Part shown: positions 20,026 to 28,905 of the stretch, piece after piece
Numbering within the stretch: position 1 is the stretch's first letter
How the letters are laid out: the number at the start of each line of letters is the position of its first letter
NCBI GenBank assembly: GCA_025360815.1
Contig: JANYBL010000044.1
Coordinates: 41,551-105,550, forward strand
Length of the DNA: 64,000 bases
Reading direction: 5' to 3'
DNA from: Burkholderiales bacterium
Lineage (GTDB): Bacteria > Pseudomonadota > Gammaproteobacteria > Burkholderiales > Usitatibacteraceae
Notes under the pieces: model-generated
Told to the model about the DNA's origin: nothing
Database searches by the model: none
Seen by the model: the letters and a program-made list of their open reading frames with translations, nothing else
Translations under genes and position numbers: made by a program

Positions 20026-21861
20026 CTACAGGCCTAGTATCGGTAAACCAAACATCAGCAACCACCATTGCGAAGCATAGATTTCTACCTGCTGTGTTTC
20101 GCTCCAGGGTCCTTTGAATCCCTCAAACCGCGCGGGTTGAGTAGCCAGAACCGCTTCGCTGGACGATTTATCGACGTTGGTATTCATGCTTATATTCGCG
20201 CTGCCCCCGACGTTCGGCGGAACATCAACCGCCCGTACCCGGATGTAATAAACATTTTTGCTCAGGCGATCCGCGACGACCTCTGGCTTATCGACAATAC
20301 GATCAATCACGATGTCGGTAAAACGATCGTTACGCGAAAGTTGGAACTGGTAAAACTGACCACCGGATTGACCAGACTCCTTCACGCCGCCCCATGAAAA
20401 ACGCGCTTCATTGCCCTTGACGCGCGGGACCGCAAGTATTGCTTTCGCATCACGCGCGGCAAAAGCTTGTGCATCGCTAAACGGACCCACATCGCCATTA
20501 CCGCGAACACTCGCAACTCGCCATTGATATTGGCCTGGCGTTAACCCAGCATCTAGCGAAAAGGCCGTGCCCGTGATGACACGTTTATCGACCAGCGGCG
20601 CAGCAAATTGAGATTTTCCATCACGATCAAGTTGACGATCGATCTGAATCTGATAGGCCACAGCCTCTTTGGTTTCGGCCCATTCAAATCGGCCCGGCCC
20701 GGCCGGAACCTGCGCGTTCGGCGCAGGGGTTGCTAAAAACGGTGGCACCGGGGTTGCACGCACTTCAACCGTTTTAACGGCATCATTGCCCTCCAAGTCA
20801 TTCTCATCGATACCGCGAATGCGTAAGTACAATTTTCCATCGGGCAGCGCAGCCAGTTCAATCATCGGCACCGCTGCTTGTGCATCTGCAATTAAATTAT
20901 TGAAGTTAGCATCAGTCGCGACTTGACCGCGATAGCGCTTTGCCATTGCAAGCGCGGGAAATTGGAAACGCGTTTTGGCTGTCGGCGTTAACGCGGCAAT
21001 GCCACTTAAATCTGGCGCTGGCAACAGGGCGATTGGCGCAGATGGCGGTTTACCGGCCTCCACCACAGACCCAAAGCCCGCTGGTAACGATAGCAGCTTC
21101 GGCTGCCCGCTGGATGACACGGCAACTGAACCCTCGACCACCTCACTTAATGCGCGTGTGCCAGCTTCGTTGCCAGCGACTCGGAACACCGTTCCGCGCA
21201 CACCCATGTTCGAGGTTGGCGTGCGAATTTCGTAGCGGCTGCTCGGTCCTTTTTGTTTCGCAACGGAGGTCTCGACGCGGCCCGATTCAAGCCTCACGAC
21301 CGTATCCGCCACACCGCCGGTATTGGCTAACTGGCGGGCGTTCTCAAGCTGAATCGACGATTTTGATTGCACTTTTAAGATCGATCCGTCTGCCAAGCGA
21401 ATACTGACAAAACCCGTATCACCAGTTTTTAATTTGTCGCCCTCTTTGACCGCGCTGCCAACGGCCAGGGTACCGCTGCTCGCGGTGACGCTACCCTGCA
21501 ACGCAATCACTTCCGCGTTCGCGAGCTCGGTACGCATTTGTGAAACGGGCATCCGAATACGCGTGCCCACTGGAATGAGATTCGGATTGTCCACCTGATT
21601 GATTTTTTGCAACGCTTGCCAGTTATGCGTTTTGATTAGAAAGCGTTTGGCAATTTTGATTAGCGAATCGCCCCGCTCCGCAACATGCGTATAGAAACTT
21701 TCTTCGGCATGGCTGGCAGTGGTGAAGAACAATATGCTGAGTAACAGCATGCCGAACGATAATCCGCAGCCGCGCGAGAACGAGCCCGCAAAAAAATTAG
21801 CGGCAACAATACGGCCCCCGGGTTTCGGCAACGGCACTGAGGCAGGCGTAAATTCGGGCAT
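20026..21861 (-). CDS. exported LysM and FecR domain protein
   Basis: A 611-residue protein with a hydrophobic signal segment (about residues 33-51, ending TTASHAEE), a LysM domain at about 57-105 (YTHVAERGDSLIKIAKRF and later IPVGTRIRMP) that should bind peptidoglycan, and a FecR-type domain at about 115-235 (GSAVKEGDKLKTGDTG, RTPTSNMGVRGTVFRV). The C-terminal half has repeated beta-sandwich stretches resembling fibronectin III modules. FecR domains usually transmit periplasmic signals. It sits between the response regulator and the CHASE2 kinase on the same strand, so it may present a signal to that kinase; this is inference from position. The signal sequence is preceded by an unusually long N-terminus of about 30 residues, and a later start is possible. 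Confidence 0.85.
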   Translation of the reverse strand: MPEFTPASVPLPKPGGRIVAANFFAGSFSRGCGLSFGMLLLSILFFTTASHAEESFYTHVAERGDSLIKIAKRFLIKTHNWQALQKINQVDNPNLIPVGTRIRMPVSQMRTELANAEVIALQGSVTASSGTLAVGSAVKEGDKLKTGDTGFVSIRLADGSILKVQSKSSIQLENARQLANTGGVADTVVRLESGRVETSVAKQKGPSSRYEIRTPTSNMGVRGTVFRVAGNEAGTRALSEVVEGSVAVSSSGQPKLLSLPAGFGSVVEAGKPPSAPIALLPAPDLSGIAALTPTAKTRFQFPALAMAKRYRGQVATDANFNNLIADAQAAVPMIELAALPDGKLYLRIRGIDENDLEGNDAVKTVEVRATPVPPFLATPAPNAQVPAGPGRFEWAETKEAVAYQIQIDRQLDRDGKSQFAAPLVDKRVITGTAFSLDAGLTPGQYQWRVASVRGNGDVGPFSDAQAFAARDAKAILAVPRVKGNEARFSWGGVKESGQSGGQFYQFQLSRNDRFTDIVIDRIVDKPEVVADRLSKNVYYIRVRAVDVPPNVGGSANISMNTNVDKSSSEAVLATQPARFEGFKGPWSETQQVEIYASQWWLLMFGLPILGL

Positions 21862-22273
21862 TGCGGTCTCTTTGAAAAGTATCGTTGGGCAATCGATTGG
21901 CGCCTCGGACGCGCTGGCCGACCGCGCGAGGGCGAATCAGGGATGTCGCACACGCAACTGATGAATTAAGGCATAAAATCGAGGCGCATAGTCGTTTTTT
22001 ACAAAAAATCACATTGGCAGCATTTTGGATGGCTTGTCGCTAATCACGCCAATCACGCCAATCGCGAGAATATCGGGAAAGGTGGCAATAGTGGCAGATG
22101 CAACAAGCCGTGACTAGGTCTGCGCATTTACGCGCTCGACCTCCCCAATACTCACTGCCCCTTACACCTTACACCTTACCTCTTACCGACTACCCATTAC
22201 CCATTACACATCGCGAGCGGAGCCGCAAAGCGAACTCATAAAGCGAGCCTCGAGAAAAGACTTCAAAGGAAGG
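21862..22273. other. intergenic region with heptamer array, no gene
   Basis: About 410 bases between the response regulator and the LysM-FecR gene hold no supported gene. The main structure is a heptamer tandem array at 22162-22210, plus two copies of ATCACGCCA near 22044-22061. The gap is long for an operon, so the LysM-FecR and kinase genes may have their own promoter here. Confidence 0.5.
22162..22210. repeat. seven tandem heptamers of the form TTACNCN
   Basis: Seven head-to-tail 7-bp units, all starting TTAC or CTAC (TTACACC twice, TTACCTC, TTACCGA, CTACCCA, TTACCCA, TTACACA), span exactly 49 bases in the intergenic region between the response regulator and the LysM-FecR gene. Confidence 0.85.
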
Positions 22274-22981
22274 TCAAGCCGATGGCTTTTCAGGCGTGGT
22301 GACACGCTCCAAGCGATAACCGAAATTATAAATGGGCATGAGTTTCACGCCGTTCTCGGTACCCAATTCCAATTTCTTGCGAACCCGGCTGACGTGGGTA
22401 TCAACGGTTCGTGATTGGACTTCGCTGCTGCGTCCCCAAACGCTTTCAGAAATATGCCCGCGCGACAGCAGCCGGCCAATGTTGCGGAATAAAAACAGCG
22501 TGAGATCATATTCTTTGTCAGTCATCTCGACCGCATCTTCATTAAAATAAATCACGCGGTTGGCCACATCAATACGGTAGTGCGGCAGCTCAATGGCTTC
22601 CGCATAGGCGTGCTTGGGGCGCGCCCGTCGCAACAGAGCCTCAACGCGCGCGAGCAATTCCAAGCGGCGCACTGGCTTAATCATGTAATCATCCGCACCG
22701 TTTGAAAGCGCTGAAACAATATCTGATTCTGAATCGCGGCTGGTGGCAAACAGCACCGGCGTCGTCGATTGGTTTTTATCGCGAAGCCATTTAAGGACTT
22801 CTTCGCCTGACAAATCGGGCACATGCCAATCGAGAATGAACAAATCGTAGCTCTCGCGCCCCGCCTCGCGCAAAATGACTCGGCCCGAAACAAAATGATG
22901 CACAACATGACCGGCGCCTTCGAGCCATTGCTGCATCGCTGCGCCAACATCAACATCATCTTCGAGCAATGCAATCCTCAT
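22274..22981 (-). CDS. OmpR-family response regulator
   Basis: A two-domain transcription regulator. The receiver domain has the acidic pair EDD at 7-9, phosphoacceptor D51 in ILDWHVPD, and K in MIKPVRR. The C-terminal winged-helix domain has EYDLTLFLFRNIG, the recognition helix SRTVDTHVSRVRKKL and the final wing YNFGYRLE. It is the first gene of the same-strand set that includes the LysM-FecR protein and the CHASE2 histidine kinase, so it is the likely partner of that kinase. Its targets cannot be read from the window. The ATG at 22981 is the natural start. Confidence 0.93.
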   Translation of the reverse strand: MRIALLEDDVDVGAAMQQWLEGAGHVVHHFVSGRVILREAGRESYDLFILDWHVPDLSGEEVLKWLRDKNQSTTPVLFATSRDSESDIVSALSNGADDYMIKPVRRLELLARVEALLRRARPKHAYAEAIELPHYRIDVANRVIYFNEDAVEMTDKEYDLTLFLFRNIGRLLSRGHISESVWGRSSEVQSRTVDTHVSRVRKKLELGTENGVKLMPIYNFGYRLERVTTPEKPSA

Positions 22982-23182
22982 CTGTTACTCCCAATTTTAT
23001 GATTTAACATTATTTCACAATTTTAGTTGGAAAAATATGCGGCTTTGAAATGACCGTTTTCGGCTGCGGAGATGACGCGCTGTTTATGACTGACGATGGT
23101 TTTTTGGATTTTCTGCACATTTTGTGCAACTTTTGCATGCTGTTATCGCAGCGGCCCATTATTCATTTCACGGCGTCCGCAA

Positions 23183-24382
23183 CTAAATCAATGCCTTCAT
23201 CGCCGTCTCCAGCCCTGCTGCCGTCAGCGGGTGCATGCGGCCGCCCATCAGTTCTTGGGTCAGCCGGACCGAAGCCGTCCAATGCCAATGCTCTTGCGCC
23301 GTCGGATTAATCCATACCGAGCGGCGATAAAAGTCGGTCATGCGTTTCAGCCACACGCTGCCGGCCTCCTCGTTGTAATGCTCCACGCTGCCGCCGGGTT
23401 GCAGAATTTCATACGGGCTCATCGTGGCATCGCCGACGAAAATGACTTTATAATCATTGCCGTATTTGTTAAGCACATCAAGCGTTGAGAATTTTTCGCT
23501 ATGGCGCAGGCGGTTATTGCGCCACACCGATTCATAAATAAAATTATGAAAATAAAAATATTCGAGGTGTTTAAATTCCGTTTTGGCGGCGGAAAAGAGT
23601 TCCTCACAACGATGCACATAATCATCCATCGAGCCGCCTACGTCCAAGAACAACAACACTTTCACGTTGTTATGGCGCTCGGGAACCAGCTTTAAATCGA
23701 GATAGCCCGCATTGTTGGCGGTGGCTTTGATGGTGCCGTCCATGTCTAATTCTTCTTCAGCACCGGTGCGGGCGAATTTGCGGAGCCGTCTCAATGCCAG
23801 TTGGATATTACGGATACCGAGTTCGGCGTTATCGTCGTAATCTTTATATTCGCGCTGATCCCAGACTTTCACAGCGCGGCGGTTTCGGGATTTATCCTGG
23901 CCGATGCGCACGCCTTCGGGGTTGTACCCGTAAGCCCCGAACGGTGAGGTGCCAGCCGTACCGATCCATTTGCTGCCGCCCTGGTGACGTTCCTTTTGCT
24001 CGGCCAGCCGCTCTTTGAGGGTTTCCATCAACTTTTCCCAGCCGCCCAGTGCCTCAACCTGCGCTTTTTCTTCATCCGACAATAAACGCTCGGCCAGCTT
24101 CCGGAGCCATTCTTCAGGCAATTCTTGCTTGAACGCCTTGTCCAGAGCCGAGCTCAGCGATTCAACACCCTTAAAATATTGTGCAAAAGCGCGATCAAAC
24201 CGATCAAAATGGGTTTCATCTTTGACCAAACTGGCGCGCGATAGATAATAAAACTCATCGACACTGCCGTAGTTGTCAAAAATCACTGCGCCTTTTTGCA
24301 TCGCCTCACACAGCATCAAATATTCTTTGACAGAAACGGGCAAGCCGGCTTGCTTCAGACCCAGAAAAAAATCGATCAGCAT
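23183..24382 (-). CDS. VWA-domain protein, CoxE-like, partner of MoxR ATPase
   Basis: A 399-residue cytoplasmic protein with a helical N-terminal region and a C-terminal von Willebrand A domain. The metal-site motif reads LFLDVGGSMDDY, that is D-x-G-G-S instead of the usual D-x-S-x-S, a variant seen in the CoxE-like group. Such proteins work with a MoxR-type AAA ATPase as chaperone-like pairs for metal insertion or complex maturation. The ATPase gene lies 71 bases upstream on the same strand, as expected. The client protein is not evident. The ATG at 24382 is used. Confidence 0.88.
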   Translation of the reverse strand: MLIDFFLGLKQAGLPVSVKEYLMLCEAMQKGAVIFDNYGSVDEFYYLSRASLVKDETHFDRFDRAFAQYFKGVESLSSALDKAFKQELPEEWLRKLAERLLSDEEKAQVEALGGWEKLMETLKERLAEQKERHQGGSKWIGTAGTSPFGAYGYNPEGVRIGQDKSRNRRAVKVWDQREYKDYDDNAELGIRNIQLALRRLRKFARTGAEEELDMDGTIKATANNAGYLDLKLVPERHNNVKVLLFLDVGGSMDDYVHRCEELFSAAKTEFKHLEYFYFHNFIYESVWRNNRLRHSEKFSTLDVLNKYGNDYKVIFVGDATMSPYEILQPGGSVEHYNEEAGSVWLKRMTDFYRRSVWINPTAQEHWHWTASVRLTQELMGGRMHPLTAAGLETAMKALI

Positions 24383-24453
24383 TTAAGTTGGCAACCGTCT
24401 GGGTCTAAAACACCAAAGCTGAACGCGCTGAAGTGAAAGCAATTCGGCATCAC

Positions 24454-25302
24454 TCAGTTTTTCCGCGCCCGCGATAAAAACGCCAAGCGTTCAAACAAAT
24501 GCACATCCTGTTCGTTCTTCAATAGCGCCCCATAAAGCGGCGGAATCAGCGAGGCGGCATCGTTTGATCTCAACGCTTCTGGCGAAATATCTTCAGCCAC
24601 CAGCAGCTTGATCCAATCGAGCAACTCAGAGGTGGAAGGCTTCTTTTTTAAGCCCGGCAGTTCGCGAATATCGAAAAAGACTTCCAGCGCTTCTTTCAGC
24701 AGATTTTTCTTTAAACCCGGGTAGTGGACATCAACAATCTGCTGCATCACATCGCGATCCGGGAAGCGAATGTAGTGAAAAAAGCAGCGCCGCAAAAAAG
24801 CATCCGGCAGTTCTTTTTCGTTGTTACTGGTGATGATAATGATCGGCCGATGCTTGGCAACCACCGTCTCGCGGGTCTCGTAAACATAGAATTCCATGCG
24901 GTCTAATTCGCGCAGCAGATCGTTCGGGAATTCAATATCGGCTTTATCGATTTCATCAATCAACAGTACGACTTGTTCATCGGCATCAAAGGCGCGCCAC
25001 AACATGCCTTGGTGAATGTAGTTGCGTATATCTTTTACTTTTTCCTCGCCCAATTGCGAATCACGCAGGCGAGAAACCGCATCGTATTCATACAAGCCCT
25101 GTTGCGCTTTGGTGGTGGATTTAATGTGCCATTGGATGAGTTTTTTGCCGAGTGATTCGGCGACTTCCTCGGCCAACATCGTCTTGCCTGTTCCCGGTTC
25201 GCCTTTGATGAGCAGCGGGCGCTGGAGCGTTACCGCGGCATTGACGGCCAGCATTAAATCGGGTGTCGCAATATAGTTATCACTACCTGTAAACTTCATC
25301 AT
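24454..25302 (-). CDS. MoxR-family AAA ATPase
   Basis: A 282-residue ATPase with Walker A in KGEPGTGKTML, Walker B in VLLIDEIDKAD, sensor 1 in ITSNNEKELPDAF and the arginine-containing RRCFFHYIRFP segment. MoxR ATPases act as chaperones in the cytoplasm together with a VWA partner, encoded just downstream. An in-frame GTG three codons upstream is possible; the paired ATGs at 25302 and 25299 are preferred. It is divergent from the secreted DUF4139 gene, with start codons 63 bases apart, so the two promoters overlap. Confidence 0.93.
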   Translation of the reverse strand: MMKFTGSDNYIATPDLMLAVNAAVTLQRPLLIKGEPGTGKTMLAEEVAESLGKKLIQWHIKSTTKAQQGLYEYDAVSRLRDSQLGEEKVKDIRNYIHQGMLWRAFDADEQVVLLIDEIDKADIEFPNDLLRELDRMEFYVYETRETVVAKHRPIIIITSNNEKELPDAFLRRCFFHYIRFPDRDVMQQIVDVHYPGLKKNLLKEALEVFFDIRELPGLKKKPSTSELLDWIKLLVAEDISPEALRSNDAASLIPPLYGALLKNEQDVHLFERLAFLSRARKN

Positions 25303-25365
25303 TATCCGCACGCTTGTTTAGGTTTTTAAATTTTAAAACCCATTATACGATTGGAGTACCCCATC

Positions 25366-26877
25366 ATGATTCGCCTAAACACATTTCATTTGCTTGTGTT
25401 GCCACTAGCCGTATGTTCAACGCTCGCAATGGCGGCCACCAGCGTCACGATCTACTCCAGCGCCCAGCCGGGCACGCTCTCGACCACTAATTTCCAAAAT
25501 AGCGGTGACAACGATGCTAATGCGATCCCAGGCTATGGCGTCGTGCGGCAAGAGAAAGATGTGATGCTCAACAAAGGTCGCACCGTGATTCGCATCTCGG
25601 ATGTGCCCGCATTGATTGATCCCACAACCGTCTCGTTTGAATCGGTGACCGATCCGGCGAACACCCGCGTGATCGAGCAAAGTTTTGAGTTTGATCTCAC
25701 CAGCACTACCAAGTTGCTGCAAAAATATTTGGATCGTGAAGTAACAGTCGAACAGGTGCGCGGGCAAACGGTGGAGGCCACCACTGGCACACTGATCGGC
25801 ACACAAGGCGGGCTAATTTTAAAAATGGCCGATGGCAGCATCCGCACCATCGGTGCTTATTCTGGCGTGAAATTGGCATCACTTCCCGGCGGGCTGATGA
25901 GCAAGCCGACGCTGGTGTGGGATGTGGCCGCAAGCCGTACCGGGACTCACGTGGCGCGATACGGTTTCCAAACACGCGGCATCACCTGGTGGACTGATTA
26001 CAACTTAACACTCAATGAAGACCAAGGCGGCTGCAAGCTTGATATCGGCGCATGGGTGACGATTGTGAACCAGACCGGTGCGACGTTTGAGAACGCGAAA
26101 TTGAAGCTGGTGGCAGGCGATGTGCAACGGGCGCAGCCGCAGCCTGCCCAATTGCAGGCGCCCAGCAAAATGATACGCATGAATAGCGCCGCAGCCGAAG
26201 ACGCAGGTTTCGCCGAAAAATCGTTCTTTGAGTACCACTTGTACACCCTTAGTCGTCCCACGACTCTACCCAATAATGCAACGAAACAAATCGAACTTTT
26301 CCCCACGGTTCTGGGTGCAGCTTGCGAGAAAAAACTGGTTTACGACGGACAAGCTGGACAATATTTTGGGGGTTATGCTGGGCAAATTATGGATCGGGAT
26401 TTCGGCAACCAATCGAACAAAAAAATCGATGTCTATGTGCGCTTCAAAAACCGCGAAGAAAATAAGCTAGGCATCCCGCTGCCTGCCGGTAAAATCCGCA
26501 TTGCCAAGCTTGACGTCCAAGATCAATCATTGGAATTTATCGGCGAAGATTTAATCGATCACACACCCAAAAATGAAACCGTGCAAATCAAGCTCGGTAG
26601 TGCGTTCGATGTGGTCGGCGAACGCCGTCAAGTCGATTTCCGCGTTGACAATAAGGCCAGATGGATGGAAGAAGATATTGAAGTCAAAATTCGCAACCAA
26701 AAAGGCGATACTGCAAATGTCATCGTGAAGGAGAACCTCTACCGCTGGAGCAATTGGTCAATCATAAAAAAGAGCGGCGAGTTCGAAAAAGTCGATGCCC
26801 GGACGATTCATTTCAATCTTAAAATTGCGAAAGAATCTGACGCGGTGGTACGGTATACGGTTCGCTACACTTGGTAG
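25366..26877 (+). CDS. secreted DUF4139-domain protein
   Basis: A protein of 503 residues with a cleavable signal peptide (hydrophobic stretch to TLAMAA). The middle and C-terminal parts have the features of the DUF4139 family: a segment with WDVAASRTGTH and YGFQTRGITWWTDYNL, then a repeated beta-rich region with ENLYRWSNWSI and a C-terminal strand VRYTVRYTW. The function of the family is unknown; it may act in the envelope. A GGAG ribosome-binding site nine bases before the ATG at 25366 fixes the start (a TTG at 25351 is in frame but not needed). It is divergent from moxR. A weak 11-bp inverted repeat with A/T runs (26894-26930) follows the stop and may end transcription. Confidence 0.85.
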   Translation: MIRLNTFHLLVLPLAVCSTLAMAATSVTIYSSAQPGTLSTTNFQNSGDNDANAIPGYGVVRQEKDVMLNKGRTVIRISDVPALIDPTTVSFESVTDPANTRVIEQSFEFDLTSTTKLLQKYLDREVTVEQVRGQTVEATTGTLIGTQGGLILKMADGSIRTIGAYSGVKLASLPGGLMSKPTLVWDVAASRTGTHVARYGFQTRGITWWTDYNLTLNEDQGGCKLDIGAWVTIVNQTGATFENAKLKLVAGDVQRAQPQPAQLQAPSKMIRMNSAAAEDAGFAEKSFFEYHLYTLSRPTTLPNNATKQIELFPTVLGAACEKKLVYDGQAGQYFGGYAGQIMDRDFGNQSNKKIDVYVRFKNREENKLGIPLPAGKIRIAKLDVQDQSLEFIGEDLIDHTPKNETVQIKLGSAFDVVGERRQVDFRVDNKARWMEEDIEVKIRNQKGDTANVIVKENLYRWSNWSIIKKSGEFEKVDARTIHFNLKIAKESDAVVRYTVRYTW

Positions 26878-27371
26878 CTGCGGGCAAATTTGAGGTGATT
26901 TTTAATCGGCAATTAAAATAAAAAATCGCCCCGAAAACCGCACCTATCCTAGAGTTTGACGGTTTTAACATTGACATGATTGACGATGTAGGCGCCCGCT
27001 AGCCAGATAAAAAACGTGAATTTTGCGCGCTGAAAAAATATTTTCCATTCCGAGCGGGTTCATCGTGAGGAATCTGTTTTTTGCACTTAATCGCTAGAAA
27101 AACAGATTCTTCGCCCGCGCATTGGGTCTCCCTCGAAAAAGCGCTTCAGGGTGATATTTTCAACGCTGGTGCGCTTTTTTTGGTGGCAGCCATTTTTTAC
27201 GGTGATTGCGCAACGACAATCTCGTGAGAGACGAACCCGAGCCGCCTTTTCTTTGGCTTCTTTCTTTTGGCGAAGCAAAAAGCAATAAGCTTGCCGCCGG
27301 GCGACTCCCGGCGGTGTCTAGGTCACAGTTTCATCAACGAAATAACTCGGAAATGACTCGGAAATATAAAT
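26878..27371. other. about 490-base non-coding stretch with inverted repeats
   Basis: No gene is supported. The stretch holds a perfect 12-bp inverted repeat (27070-27081 and 27098-27109), a G/C hairpin near 27292-27313 (CCGCCGGG ... CCCGGCGG), and a segment at 27240-27290 whose translation resembles the low-information SFGEAK-type sequences often seen between genes in this group of bacteria. It may be a degenerate dispersed repeat; no second copy is in the window. Confidence 0.45.
27070..27109. repeat. perfect 12-bp inverted repeat
   Basis: GAATCTGTTTTT at 27070-27081 is the exact reverse complement of AAAAACAGATTC at 27098-27109, with a 16-base loop. It lies away from both neighbouring genes. 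It could fold as RNA or be a relic end of a mobile element. Confidence 0.75.
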
Positions 27372-27633
27372 ATGACTTCCATTGCGCACTGGATAGAATC
27401 GGGCGCACAAATTAAGGGAATCAAAACATTTCATCAATTCATTTCTTTCGTAAAAGAGTTAAGCAAACCTGTTGACGCATTTGGCTGCGAAGACCAGTCG
27501 ACGGATCGAATGCTAGAGGCGATGACAGCATGAATGGATGATGTCGATTTGTTTTCAGAAAAATCGGAAGTTTCTTGGCGCTTGTTGGCGCTTGTTGGCG
27601 CTATCGCTTTTTGCATCTTTAGAATACGAATAG
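27372..27633 (+). pseudogene. small DUF7660-like gene, broken by TGA and a 10-bp duplication
   Basis: The frame from ATG 27372 reads MTSIAHWIESG, then FISFVKELSKP, EDQSTDRMLEAMTA, and stops at TGA 27531-27533. Translation continues in the same frame as MDDVDLFSEKSEVSWRLLAL, so the TGA stands where a tryptophan would fit (MTA-W-MDD). A perfect 10-bp tandem duplication (CTTGTTGGCG at 27581-27590 and 27591-27600) then shifts the frame. Removing one copy restores WRLLALSLFASLEYE followed by TAG at 27631. This ending, with the LEAM-A-W and SWRL elements, resembles the small DUF7660-type proteins as I remember them. Two independent lesions argue for a dead gene. Family naming is moderately sure; the reconstruction itself is directly visible. 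Confidence 0.7.
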
Positions 27634-27695
27634 TAATCATCACCTCGTATGGCAACGCGCTTCAATTCAGCGCTTTCCCACCCATCGCAAGCCAA

Positions 27696-28661
27696 CTATA
27701 ATTTCTTCACCCCACCAAACGCATCCCTAGCCGCCGCGCTAATCGCCGCCCTTAACCACTCTTGCGCAGCGACATTCCGATTACGTTGATGCCACACCAT
27801 GTCCACTTGCACCGGCGGCACCGCAAACGGTAAATCGCAGACCGCCAACTCCGCCATTATGCCGGTCGACGGCAGAAAGTGCCTTGGCAAAACTGTCAGC
27901 AAATCAGAACCCACCACCACCCGCCCCGCCGTAAAAAATTGGTTCACCGTCAGCACGATGCGCCGAGTGCGGCCAATTGCGGCGAGCGATTCATCGACAA
28001 AGCCAAACGGGCGACCGGAAAAACTCACTAGCAGGTGATGCGCCTGGCAATAGTCATCGACGCTGAGCGATTGTTTGGCGAGCGGATGATCGCGTCGCAT
28101 GGCGCAGACATATTCGCTGTTGTAGAGCTGGCTGTGACTGAAGTTATTCATGGTGCCGCTTTGCATCGCTTGCAGCGCGATATCAGCCACCACGGCGGGG
28201 AAATGGCCGACTGCCAAATCGACCTCACCCGCATCGAGCAGTCCCCGCGGATCGCGCGTGGTGAGCGGCACCACCCGCATATTGATTTCAGGCGCATTGG
28301 TTTCTAATTGGCGGATGAGCGCGGGCATGAGCATCGCGGCGGTGGCATCAGCCATGGCGAGCAAAAAACTTTTGTTGGACTTGGTGGCGTCAAAATCATC
28401 AGGCGAAATAGTGGCCTCCAGATTGGCCAAGGCTTCTCGCACCACGGGCCAGAGCGCCATCGCACGCGGCGTGGGTGTAACGCCGTAGCCGGATCGCACG
28501 ACTAAATCGTCGTCCAGAGCCTCACGCAGGCGTTTTAGGGCGTTGCTGACGGCTGGCTGCGTCATCGCCAACCCTTCGGCTGCGCGTGTAATGTTTTGTG
28601 TCGCCATGACTTGGTCAAAGACGCGCAGTAAATTCAAATCGAGGGCGCTGAAGCGTTGCAT
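27696..28661 (-). CDS. LysR-family transcription regulator
   Basis: A 321-residue regulator with a typical N-terminal winged helix (LDLNLLRVFDQVMATQNITRAAEGLAM continuing TQPAVSNALKRLREAL) and a C-terminal substrate-binding domain. The DLNLL start and NFSHSQLYNSEYVCAMRRDHP segment resemble the NahR/NodD branch, which responds to aromatic or similar effectors, but the effector is not known. It is divergent from a small membrane protein gene, and LysR regulators often control the divergent neighbour. A partial inverted repeat in the shared gap (28733-28752) may be an operator. Confidence 0.92.
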   Translation of the reverse strand: MQRFSALDLNLLRVFDQVMATQNITRAAEGLAMTQPAVSNALKRLREALDDDLVVRSGYGVTPTPRAMALWPVVREALANLEATISPDDFDATKSNKSFLLAMADATAAMLMPALIRQLETNAPEINMRVVPLTTRDPRGLLDAGEVDLAVGHFPAVVADIALQAMQSGTMNNFSHSQLYNSEYVCAMRRDHPLAKQSLSVDDYCQAHHLLVSFSGRPFGFVDESLAAIGRTRRIVLTVNQFFTAGRVVVGSDLLTVLPRHFLPSTGIMAELAVCDLPFAVPPVQVDMVWHQRNRNVAAQEWLRAAISAAARDAFGGVKKL

Positions 28662-28732
28662 GGTTGGTTTTTCCGATGAGGGTTCGTTTGCTAAGCAATG
28701 TCGGAAATACTGCGCAGCCTATCTATCACCAT

Positions 28733-28752
28733 TATGAATGTTAAACATCATT
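28733..28752. promoter_or_regulatory. possible LysR-type operator
   Basis: An imperfect inverted repeat, ATGAATGTT/AAACATCAT, lies in the A/T-rich gap between the LysR gene and the divergent membrane protein gene. The symmetry is incomplete, so this is a weak call based on position. Confidence 0.3.
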
Positions 28753-28905
28753 ATTATAAATTTGCAAAATAACTGCAAGTACTCTAAATTCAAGTCACTA
28801 TTTGAGGCACACCGCTAGACACACCACTCTAAACAGATTCAACAAAACGCCAAACGAATCAACAACATCAATGGCCATTTAACTAGCAATTTAAAGGAAA
28901 CAACG

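Noticed and set aside
26894..26930. Terminator after the DUF4139 gene
   Set aside because: The stem is imperfect and its T-run is inside the stem and not after it, so it is noted under the gene but not called.
27531..27533. TGA as a selenocysteine or recoded tryptophan codon
   Set aside because: No selenocysteine stem-loop is visible, TGA is a normal stop elsewhere in the window (for example yhdP and glpK), and a second lesion downstream shows decay.
27434..27655. 73-codon minus-strand frame over the broken small gene
   Set aside because: It is antisense to the reconstructed gene, whose conserved-looking blocks on the plus strand explain the sequence better.
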